Assembly: GCA_947088515.1 (NCBI GenBank) | Contig: CAMUHA010000078.1 | Coordinates: 1-14,084 of the forward strand | Direction of reading: 5' to 3' | Source of the DNA: an uncultured bacterium | GTDB lineage: Bacteria > Bacillota > Clostridia > Lachnospirales > Lachnospiraceae | DNA length: 14,084 bases | In this document: positions 6,095 through 13,317 of the stretch, piece by piece | Numbering within the stretch: the first letter of the stretch is position 1 | How the letters are laid out: each line of letters begins with the position of its first letter | The notes under the pieces: model-generated | What the model was told of the DNA's origin: nothing | The model's input: only the letters and a program-made list of their open reading frames with translations | The model's database searches: none | Made by a program: the position numbers and the translations under genes

Positions 6095-7165
6095 ATGAAT
6101 ACAAAGACATCAATTAAAAAACTGTCGGCTGCTATTCTTACTGCCGGACTTTGTACCGCAGTTGGAATCCTTGCACCACTTTCATCAGGCCTAAGCCAGG
6201 TTAAGGCAGATGAACAGGTTCATAGTGTTTACACTAACGAATTAATTCCTGCCGCGCAGGCATCCTTACGCCCTATTGCTGTCATGATGCCCACCGACAA
6301 AAAGGCGCAGCCTTCCTATGGAATCGGCAATGCAAAAGTACTTTATGAAGTTATGGAAGAAGGAGAAATTTCCCGTCAGATGGCAATCATTGATGACTGG
6401 CAGGGACTTAGCCGTATCGGCAACATCAGAAGCTGCCGCGATTACTACATTTCTCTTGCCACAGAATGGGACCCTGTGTTAGTGCATTTCGGAGGTGTAT
6501 TTTATATGAAAGACCGAATCACTGCACCAGATATTAATAACTTATCCGGCACCAGTGAATATGGTACAGGCGGCGACCATCCTGGTTCTTCCTACTTTTT
6601 CCGCACCAGCGACAGAAAAGCCCCTCACAATGCCTACATTAATGGTGAAGGTATCACAAATGCCTGCAACAGCCTGTGCTACTCTCTGACCACAAGGCCT
6701 GAATACTACAATGCTTCCCATTTTAAATTTGCAGATGGGATAAACACTTTAGACCAGTATGCAGGAGCCATCCCTGGTAATGTGATTGACCTGTCCAATA
6801 TTTTTACTTACACCAAAAGTTATTTTACCTACAATCCAGAAACCGGCCTTTATGCAAAGAGCATCCATGGTTCACCACAGGTAGATGGTCTTACAGGCAG
6901 TCAGCTTACATTTGCCAATGTAATTATCCAGAACACCAAGTGGTCCAGACGGGATGCCAAAGGATATCTTGCTTTTCAAACTATCGATTCAACTGGTGAT
7001 GGGTATTATTTTACCAGAGGAAAAGGCATTCATATTACCTGGACCAAAACCTCTGATTACGCTCCTACCAGATATTATGATGATAATGGTAATGAAATTC
7101 AGCTTAATACAGGCAAAACATATATCGGTGTTGCCCAGGCTGGAAGAAATGTATTATATTCATAA
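6095..7165 (+). CDS. Secreted DUF3048 (YerB-like) protein
   Basis: A 356-residue exported protein. Residues 1-39 form a Sec signal peptide (KK near the N-terminus, hydrophobic core, likely cleavage after VKA39). There is no lipobox cysteine, unlike lipoprotein relatives such as YerB. The N-terminal DUF3048 domain shows RPIAVMM (59-65), QPSYGIGNAKVLYEVMEEG (72-90), ISRQMAI, IGNIRSCRDYY (108-118) and HFGG (131-134). The region from about 220 to the end corresponds to the C-terminal DUF3048 domain. The function of the family is unknown, so none is proposed. C191 and C195 (ACNSLCY) and C114 would be extracytoplasmic and might form a disulfide. AGGAGG is 8 nt before the ATG. The gene has its own promoter and is probably monocistronic. 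Confidence 0.9.
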   Translation: MNTKTSIKKLSAAILTAGLCTAVGILAPLSSGLSQVKADEQVHSVYTNELIPAAQASLRPIAVMMPTDKKAQPSYGIGNAKVLYEVMEEGEISRQMAIIDDWQGLSRIGNIRSCRDYYISLATEWDPVLVHFGGVFYMKDRITAPDINNLSGTSEYGTGGDHPGSSYFFRTSDRKAPHNAYINGEGITNACNSLCYSLTTRPEYYNASHFKFADGINTLDQYAGAIPGNVIDLSNIFTYTKSYFTYNPETGLYAKSIHGSPQVDGLTGSQLTFANVIIQNTKWSRRDAKGYLAFQTIDSTGDGYYFTRGKGIHITWTKTSDYAPTRYYDDNGNEIQLNTGKTYIGVAQAGRNVLYS

Positions 7166-7197
7166 AATTAAAAAGATTTAACTTGTTTCTTAATTTT

Positions 7198-7251
7198 AAA
7201 CCCAGAGCAGGAAAGGCCATAGATCTTCTTTGTTCTTCCTGTTCTGGGTTT
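7198..7251. terminator. Hairpin between convergent DUF3048 and chemoreceptor genes
   Basis: A 16-bp stem AAACCCAGAGCAGGAA (7198-7213) with TTCCTGTTCTGGGTTT (7236-7251), containing one G-U pair and a 22-nt loop. It lies exactly between the two convergent stop codons, so it probably terminates both transcripts. The flanking T-runs are short (TTTATAAT on plus, TTTAAAATT on minus). An AT-rich inverted repeat, AAAATTAA/TTAATTTT, sits just to its left. Confidence 0.78.
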
Positions 7252-7260
7252 ATAATCTTC

Positions 7261-9333
7261 TTAAATCTTAAATACAGAAATTTCAGATTTTAATTCTTTC
7301 ATATTTTCTCCAAGTATATCTGCTGTCATATTCAGGTTTTCAACACTGGAAAGAAGTTTATCTGCAATTTTCCTGACAGTTTGCGCTCTGTCTGCTGTAT
7401 CTTCAATAATGCCCGAAATATTCTGGACTGACTGCACAGTATCGCTCCTTTCTTTGTCCGCTTTCTCTATACTTGCCATAATTTCCTTAAGTCCGCTGAC
7501 AAGCTGCATCATTTGCTGATGCATAGACTCAAAAACGTTTACCACCTTTTCCACAGCATCCGCCTGCAAAGCAACCATGCTCTGGGCCTGGCTGGCGCTA
7601 TCTACGCTATTGACCGTCTGTGTCATAATATGGGTCACTTTATTTCTGATTTCACCTGCAGCTTTCGCCGAGTCATCTGCCAGTTTCCGGATTTCCTCCG
7701 CTACCACTGCAAATCCTCTGCCTGCTTCCCCAGCTCTGGCAGCTTCAATAGAAGCATTTAAAGACAATAGGTTGGTCTGTTGTGAAATAGAAGTAATCGT
7801 CTCTACAAAGGTGTTAATCACTTCAGATTCTTTTTGTAAGGATTCAATGCTTTTACCTACCTTTGACGTAATTTCTGTGGTTTCTTCCGCACGCTCACCC
7901 AAAACCTGGACAATTTCCATTCCTTTACCAATCATTCCTTCCGTTTCGTCAACCAGTTTTTCCACCTTTTCCATAATTCTGGCAACATCCTGTATCTCAT
8001 TGGAAAGGATATCTGTTCGAATTACACACTCCTGCGCATGTTCTGACTGTCTGCCTATTCCATTATTTATTTCGTCAATTGAATCCGTAATTTCCTGGGA
8101 ATACGCATTAATTATTCCTGATACTTCTTCCACTTCTTTCGCAGAGCCTTCCAGCTGCCTTGTTGCATTATTTACTTTATTTACCAGCTTCTTGGTGTTG
8201 TCCACCATATTTGCCGCAGAACCGGCCAGGCTCCTGAATTCATCATGCCCTTTCGCTGCTATCTCCACAGTCAGGTTTCCTTTAGCCACTTCCCCAAATT
8301 TACCTGATATTCTCTTCATATTGCTCTGGATACCTGTTACCACCATAATTCCAATTATCATTGCAACTGCACAGGCTAAAACAATCAACATCATTGTGAG
8401 ATTTTTAATTTCTGTTGCCTGATTGGTAACTACTCCCATAGGCACCAGTGCGCATATAGTGGAATTAATCAAATCACTTCTGCTGTATATAAACAGATAG
8501 TTTTCCCCCTGAAAACTTACCTGTGTTGTCCCCATTGCATTTTCTGCGTTTACCGCCTGAAAAAATTCTTTATCCCAGAACACACTTTCTCCTTCTTTCA
8601 GGTTACTTTTCTGTCCTGTTGCAAGCTGTTCTGAAATTACCTCCCTGCCTCCTTCTGTCACAAATCCAACTATACTTCCCTCTCCAAGATTAAGGCTGCT
8701 GATAAAATCTGAAATTGCAGATGTACTGATATCAATTACCACACATCCGCTGTCAGACTGCGCCATAACCTCATAAGATAAAATATAATAGTCATCTGTA
8801 AGTCCAAGAGCCTCATCCAAAAGCGGATGAGAATCTATCCAGTTAATAATACCATATGCAGGAGACGCTACTGACTCCTTATATTCCTCAAAAATCCCCC
8901 TGACAGTGTTCCGTGACCCTGTTGTAAGTATATGTGTTTTTTCTTTAGGCACAATATGTATATTGCTAATAAATGGATTAGCTGTTTGTGAAGAAATCAT
9001 ACCAGACTTAATATTATTTGATACCTTAAGTTTTTGCCCCGGATCTTTTTCAAGGCTTCCTCTCACATAGCTTACCACCTCTGTATCAAACGCATATTTT
9101 GTGCCTTCCGCCTTAATAAAATTACAACTCATTTCTATGTATTCCTTAGCCATTCCAATGGTTTGAACAGTGGCTTCCTGAAATTTTTCGCTTAACCCTT
9201 CGGCCGCCATCTGATAAGCAGACACTCCAATTATCACCATAAAAATAATGGGCACAAGAAAGCAGACAATAATTTTATTGCGTATTCCCAATATCATAAA
9301 AGCTGATGATTTCCCCCTTTTACTCTCACTCAT
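7261..9333 (-). CDS. Methyl-accepting chemotaxis protein (Cache-type sensor, HAMP)
   Basis: A 690-residue transmembrane chemoreceptor. Order of parts: cytoplasmic basic N-terminus; TM1 about 19-41; a large extracytoplasmic region of about 43-305 resembling a double Cache domain (ISNIHIVPKEKTHILTTG, then ILSYEVMAQSDSGCVVIDIS); TM2 about 312-334; HAMP about 335-388 (GKFGEVAKGNLTVEI); then the long antiparallel coiled coil. The highly conserved hairpin tip that contacts CheW and CheA is intact: QQTNLLSLNASIEAARAGEA (518-537) followed by GRGFAVVAEEIRKLADDS. No CheR-tethering pentapeptide is seen at the C-terminus (EISVFKI). Ligand unknown; Cache domains commonly bind amino acids, organic acids and other small metabolites. 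AAGGAGG lies 7 nt before the ATG. Single-gene unit; no other chemotaxis genes are in the window. Confidence 0.96.
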   Translation of the reverse strand: MSESKRGKSSAFMILGIRNKIIVCFLVPIIFMVIIGVSAYQMAAEGLSEKFQEATVQTIGMAKEYIEMSCNFIKAEGTKYAFDTEVVSYVRGSLEKDPGQKLKVSNNIKSGMISSQTANPFISNIHIVPKEKTHILTTGSRNTVRGIFEEYKESVASPAYGIINWIDSHPLLDEALGLTDDYYILSYEVMAQSDSGCVVIDISTSAISDFISSLNLGEGSIVGFVTEGGREVISEQLATGQKSNLKEGESVFWDKEFFQAVNAENAMGTTQVSFQGENYLFIYSRSDLINSTICALVPMGVVTNQATEIKNLTMMLIVLACAVAMIIGIMVVTGIQSNMKRISGKFGEVAKGNLTVEIAAKGHDEFRSLAGSAANMVDNTKKLVNKVNNATRQLEGSAKEVEEVSGIINAYSQEITDSIDEINNGIGRQSEHAQECVIRTDILSNEIQDVARIMEKVEKLVDETEGMIGKGMEIVQVLGERAEETTEITSKVGKSIESLQKESEVINTFVETITSISQQTNLLSLNASIEAARAGEAGRGFAVVAEEIRKLADDSAKAAGEIRNKVTHIMTQTVNSVDSASQAQSMVALQADAVEKVVNVFESMHQQMMQLVSGLKEIMASIEKADKERSDTVQSVQNISGIIEDTADRAQTVRKIADKLLSSVENLNMTADILGENMKELKSEISVFKI

Positions 9334-9367
9334 TCCAATTCCTCCTTAAAGTCCAAATTGTAGTTTT

Positions 9368-9396
9368 ATTATACAATACTATTTATCATTTTTAAA
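9368..9396 (-). promoter_or_regulatory. Candidate promoter of the chemoreceptor gene
   Basis: On the minus strand TTTAAA (complement of 9391-9396, 4/6 match) is followed after 17 nt by a perfect TATAAT (complement of 9368-9373). The predicted leader is about 28 nt. I see no SigD/FliA-type GCCGATAA element, so housekeeping control is more likely. Confidence 0.5.
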
Positions 9397-9553
9397 CATA
9401 TTTATATAAAGAAACAGGAAAATTTTGTTAATTTATTACAATTTCATAATTATGCTGCCACAATAAATCACTTAAACAAATACGCACCCATTCATAAAAA
9501 ACTTACAATTCCAGCGACATCCCTGCAAATATTTTAAATTTTATCATGCATCT
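9397..9553. other. AT-rich intergenic stretch with no recognised element
   Basis: Part of the 320-bp gap between the chemoreceptor and the diguanylate cyclase. Apart from the chemoreceptor promoter on its left and the terminator on its right, I see no open frame with a ribosome binding site. There is also no riboswitch-like conserved core, including no c-di-GMP (GEMM) motif, and no repeat. Confidence 0.5.
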
Positions 9554-9560
9554 AAAAAAG

Positions 9561-9586
9561 TCCCGATAGCAAAATAGCCATCGGGA
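9561..9586 (-). terminator. Intrinsic terminator of the lipoprotein-diguanylate cyclase operon
   Basis: On the minus strand the stem TCCCGATGGC/GCTATCGGGA (one mismatch) with loop TATTTT is followed at once by CTTTTTT (complement of 9554-9560). This is a canonical rho-independent terminator about 70 nt beyond the diguanylate cyclase stop at 9654. Confidence 0.9.
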
Positions 9587-9653
9587 ACTTAAGCTTTATG
9601 ATTTAAGCAAAACTATATATTTTTTCGTCTGAATTGGATTTAGCGGACAATTC

Positions 9654-10943
9654 TTACTGTACAATTTGATTCCGTCCACTATTTTTTCCATAATATAACC
9701 GTGTGTCAGCATTTTTAATAATATGATTAATTTTCTCTTCATTACCCTCAACTATGCCGAAAGTCATTGTTATCCTGATATCGTCCTCTTTCTGGTAGGT
9801 AATCCTCTTATTTCTTATACATTCCATTAATTCTTCCAAATACTGCACTGCTTTATTTAAACGGCAACATTCATAAACCAAAAGAAATTCTTCACCACCC
9901 CATCTGGCAGCAAATCCCTTTCCTTCCATATGTTCCTTTAATTGCTGCGCTACCTCCCGAAGCACCACATCTCCACATTCATGGCCATAGGTATCGTTCA
10001 CACGTTTAAAATAGTCAATATCACCGATCACAACACAATAAGGAACCTGTGACTTCACAAAATTATATTGTGTCTTTAGCAACAGCATTTCCCCATTTCG
10101 CCTATTGTTAAGTCCTGTCAAAAGGTCCTGTTCGATCAGCCCCCGGAGAGATTTCTGCATTCTTATTACATGTCTGCCCATTTCTCCAATTTCATCATTC
10201 CGCTCCAGAACAGAAGACTCAAGCTTGGCATGTAGCTCTCCACCAGAAATTTTACTTAGAAACGTTTCTATCTTCCGGATTGCACCAACCATTTTTTTGG
10301 ATATGCTAATCGTAAACCAACCAGACAGAATTATCGCAAAAAAGGCCAGCCATAAAATAGGCTTTACCACATCCCGTACAAGTCCTTCTACATCAGACGA
10401 AGATTTTCCTGCAAAAATCATTCCTACACAGACACCATCTGAATTTCTTAAAGGAGCATAATATGCAAAGTAATAATCTGATTCATTAATAGATACCCGC
10501 GAATAAAATGCTTCTTTTTTACCTTCCAGCACTTCCTTTGTTACCTCATCACTTGCCACAGTGCCAGTCATCCGTTGCCCTCGGTTATCCTTAATGGTGG
10601 TTGCTGCCCGGATATTCTGGCAGAAGAAAGTTACATCCACACCTGTTTTCTGCTTCACTTCATCAATAATCCCACAATGACCATCTACCTGATATTCGCC
10701 TTTAAACAAATACTCCTTACCGTCTTTTTGTATAATATGGTAATCGCCCTCATACATATTGTCATATACCAACAGTACAATACTGCATAGGTCTTTTAGC
10801 CCCTGCTTTACTTCCTCATTCATGGAATCTGCAAATCTCTTTGTACTGAATATTGTTATCAGTAATGCAAGCAGCAAAATTGGCAAAATCGCAATTTTAA
10901 GCAGTGACCAGTACAAGCTTTTGCGCTTAATGTGATCCATCAT
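9654..10943 (-). CDS. Membrane diguanylate cyclase (Cache-like sensor, HAMP, GGDEF)
   Basis: A 429-residue protein that should make c-di-GMP from GTP in response to an extracellular signal. In the numbering of the longer TTG-initiated frame (subtract 5 for this call), the parts are TM1 about 19-38, a single-Cache-like extracytoplasmic domain about 42-198 (VDVTFFCQNIRAATT, YYFAYYAPLRNSDGVCVGMI), TM2 about 199-219, HAMP about 220-273, and GGDEF about 275-434. The active site is complete: DLLTGLNNRR, GDIDYFKRVNDTYGH and the GGEEF variant (354-358). The product-inhibition I-site (RxxD ahead of the motif) is absent, the segment reading EGKGFAARWGG. An upstream TTG at 10958 is rejected because AGGAGG (10949-10954) would lie inside the gene; ATG at 10943 is 5 nt and ATG at 10940 is 8 nt from it. 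It is the last gene of the operon, 33 nt after the lipoprotein gene. Confidence 0.93.
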   Translation of the reverse strand: MMDHIKRKSLYWSLLKIAILPILLLALLITIFSTKRFADSMNEEVKQGLKDLCSIVLLVYDNMYEGDYHIIQKDGKEYLFKGEYQVDGHCGIIDEVKQKTGVDVTFFCQNIRAATTIKDNRGQRMTGTVASDEVTKEVLEGKKEAFYSRVSINESDYYFAYYAPLRNSDGVCVGMIFAGKSSSDVEGLVRDVVKPILWLAFFAIILSGWFTISISKKMVGAIRKIETFLSKISGGELHAKLESSVLERNDEIGEMGRHVIRMQKSLRGLIEQDLLTGLNNRRNGEMLLLKTQYNFVKSQVPYCVVIGDIDYFKRVNDTYGHECGDVVLREVAQQLKEHMEGKGFAARWGGEEFLLVYECCRLNKAVQYLEELMECIRNKRITYQKEDDIRITMTFGIVEGNEEKINHIIKNADTRLYYGKNSGRNQIVQ

Positions 10944-10948
10944 GTACG

Positions 10949-10954
10949 CCTCCT
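10949..10954 (-). promoter_or_regulatory. Ribosome binding site that decides the diguanylate cyclase start
   Basis: AGGAGG on the minus strand, followed by CGTAC and then ATGATG. It sets translation initiation at 10943 or 10940 and excludes the in-frame TTG at 10958. Confidence 0.75.
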
Positions 10955-10976
10955 GCAAATAGGGTTATCTTACACC

Positions 10977-13286
10977 TTACCTATTTTCATTCACATAAAT
11001 CTGTACTCTGCTCTGAATAATGCCTGCTACATCTTTTGCACTCTTTTGTCCGGCAAAATAGGGAGCTGCCTCTTCATTAATAATATTAAATAAAGCCTCG
11101 TCAAATTTATATATCTGTGTAAAACTGTAAAGCTGTTCCTTTAGTTCCTCTGTCTCCTGAGCTGTCATGGGAGGAATAATAATCTCCACACCACTTATAT
11201 AATAAGTGTCATCATACTCTACCTTTTCATTGTTCTCATCCATATAATATGGCTTTTCCATTGCTTTTGTTGCCAGTTTATCCAGACATTTAATGCTTAC
11301 CGGAAGTCCATAAATCTTTTCCTGATACTCATCTTGCAGGAACACTTTTAAAAACTCCCATGCCCCTTCCCTGCATTTTGATTTAGATGAAAGAGCAAGC
11401 TGTTGTCTTGGCTGGATTACTGAGCCTTCCCCATTAGAGGAGGGAAAACCTATCATAGTGACTTTTTCCCCAAACGTTCCCTTTTCCGTATAGCTGTATC
11501 CTCTGAAATCACCTATACTTGTAGCAAGGGCAAGAACTTTTCCTTCCCGCCACATACTTTCATAATTCTCCCAATATTCTTCTGTCCATAGGTTACGGTC
11601 AATCTCTTCCGGGAAAGTACTGATAAACTCTAGCATCTGGATAAATTCATCAGAATTAAAATTACAGTTTCCATTTTCCCAGTCAACAAACTGATTACCT
11701 GACATAGAGATACATCGTTCCATCATTTCACTTTGTGTAACATCTGCCAGAAACTGTGTACCTTCCGGCTTGGATGCCAGCAAATCCTTAACTTCCTGCA
11801 CTGTCCATCCCCGCTCATTCCCCACATCAGCTGCTTTGGCCATAAGAGTCAGAACCGTATAAGACGGTACAAGGGTATATAACTTTCCATCCACAGAAAA
11901 GGCTTCTATAATATTAGGCATAAACTCATTGATGTCCAGTTCACTGTCTTTATCTATATAGGGTTTTAAATCTTCAAACAGACCCTTACTAATATAGCTG
12001 TCAACAGGCATTGTCTCATCCAGAAGGATAATATCCGGTACCTTGCCTGAAGCAATATCTGCATTTAGTTGTTTAATGCCAGCTTTGTAATCATCATCTG
12101 TGCCATACAGAGAAGCATAGTCTAAAATTGAGATTCTGTATGCTTCATTTGATTTATTAAATCTCACCACTTCCTGACGCACATTCCAGTCGGTATATGC
12201 CATAGCAAGGGTAATCTCTTGTCTTTCTTTTACCTCCTCTGGAGGAACCTTAGTGAACTTTGCAAGTACCCTGTCTCCATCTTCCGGGTCATCATACATT
12301 GCATATAATTCTTTGTCATTAATTCCCATTACCTGATAAAGATTATAAAAGTCAAAGTCCGAATCAATATAACTCATTAACTGAGTTTTATCTGCATCCC
12401 CCAAGTTATAACCATACAGTCCATACGTATTAACCAGATATAGATCGTACCCTACGCCGGGATAAAAAGAATACTCATAAGAGACGCCGGAAATTGCATA
12501 CTTTTCCCCAAAGGTACCCTTCTCTAAGTCCACTGTAGCCGTAGAAATTCCTGTGTCACCATAAATGACTGCTATTGTTTTTCCATCAGCAGTGGTAATA
12601 TAATCTGCATTTTCAAGCTCTTCCCGTTCAGAAAATATATCCACTAAGTTTCCGTCCATATCAAACTTTAACAAATTACCATAAATAATTAAATATATTG
12701 CTTTTCCCCGGTCAAAGATAAAATTATTAACATAAAAATACCCGTTCTCTTCCTGCAGCTTTTTAATTTCCGGTATTTCATTCAGGTAAACAGAATAAAC
12801 TTCCTCCCCTTGTATATCCATCTTTGTAAGGTAATAATCCTCTACATATTCTTCTGTACCTTCCCCATCAACTGACGCATCAGTTTCCGAACCTGTACCG
12901 CTTACCTGACGGGATATACCTTTTATAGCATACAGATTTCCCTCACTATCCATATTAATCCAGTTAAGGTTAGCGTCTGGTTCAAGGGTAATATTATATT
13001 TTTTTTCTCCGCCTCCCTCTTCATTTATTTTATAAAAAAGAATTGTATTTTGTCCTTCTTCATTCCAGTTGTAACTATAACCATAAATATCACTTCCTAC
13101 CTGAAACAGACGATTTATCTCTTCGTCCATCCCAAGACCCAGGTCAATCTCTGATGCTTTGTATACATAATCCTTTGACGCAGTACCTCCTGCGTTTGTG
13201 CTTTTTCCCTCTTTTTTGTCTCCACATCCTGACAGACACAGGAATGTAAGCAAAAAAACCATCAAAACTACTTGAATCCTTTTCAT
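10977..13286 (-). CDS. Large lipoprotein: propeller-like N-terminus fused to an ABC-type solute-binding domain
   Basis: A 769-residue surface lipoprotein. The lipobox is LSG-C21 after a typical hydrophobic signal, followed by a short Gly/Ser/Lys linker. Residues about 40-350 are beta-rich with repeated blade-like units (DSEGNLYAIKG, YGNLLKFDMDGNLVDIF, ADGKTIAVIYGD, NTYGLYGYNLGD, NDKELYAMYDD), suggesting a beta-propeller. From about 356 on it resembles family 1 (MalE-like) extracellular solute-binding proteins: ITLAMAYTDWNVRQEVVRFN, INADIASGKVPDIILLDE-like text (408-424), FEDLKPYID, VDGKLYTLVPSY, and GAWEFLKVFLQDEYQ near the end. Family members are usually about 400-450 residues, so the N-terminal half is an addition. 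No ordinary sugar-type permease or ATPase follows. A GGGG-rich ribosome binding site precedes the ATG. It lies 31 nt after the MacB-core gene and 33 nt before the diguanylate cyclase. Ligand unknown. Confidence 0.87.
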   Translation of the reverse strand: MKRIQVVLMVFLLTFLCLSGCGDKKEGKSTNAGGTASKDYVYKASEIDLGLGMDEEINRLFQVGSDIYGYSYNWNEEGQNTILFYKINEEGGGEKKYNITLEPDANLNWINMDSEGNLYAIKGISRQVSGTGSETDASVDGEGTEEYVEDYYLTKMDIQGEEVYSVYLNEIPEIKKLQEENGYFYVNNFIFDRGKAIYLIIYGNLLKFDMDGNLVDIFSEREELENADYITTADGKTIAVIYGDTGISTATVDLEKGTFGEKYAISGVSYEYSFYPGVGYDLYLVNTYGLYGYNLGDADKTQLMSYIDSDFDFYNLYQVMGINDKELYAMYDDPEDGDRVLAKFTKVPPEEVKERQEITLAMAYTDWNVRQEVVRFNKSNEAYRISILDYASLYGTDDDYKAGIKQLNADIASGKVPDIILLDETMPVDSYISKGLFEDLKPYIDKDSELDINEFMPNIIEAFSVDGKLYTLVPSYTVLTLMAKAADVGNERGWTVQEVKDLLASKPEGTQFLADVTQSEMMERCISMSGNQFVDWENGNCNFNSDEFIQMLEFISTFPEEIDRNLWTEEYWENYESMWREGKVLALATSIGDFRGYSYTEKGTFGEKVTMIGFPSSNGEGSVIQPRQQLALSSKSKCREGAWEFLKVFLQDEYQEKIYGLPVSIKCLDKLATKAMEKPYYMDENNEKVEYDDTYYISGVEIIIPPMTAQETEELKEQLYSFTQIYKFDEALFNIINEEAAPYFAGQKSAKDVAGIIQSRVQIYVNENR

Positions 13287-13317
13287 ACAACCCCCCTCAT
13301 TCCAGCTTACACCATCT

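Noticed and set aside
7577..8422. A 281-codon open frame on the plus strand
   Set aside because: It lies wholly antisense to the conserved coiled-coil domain of the chemoreceptor. Its Ser/Thr/Ile-rich composition is what the opposite strand of such a gene gives. It has no ribosome binding site and no domain.
9334..9653. Possible c-di-GMP riboswitch upstream of the chemoreceptor
   Set aside because: The leader predicted from the promoter is only about 28 nt, and I could not find the conserved GEMM core on either strand of this gap.
11464..12522. The octapeptide EKGTFGEK occurs twice in the lipoprotein (residues 255-262 and 601-608)
   Set aside because: The two copies sit in different domains, their codons differ, and flanking residues do not align. 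Coincidence is likelier than a structural repeat.
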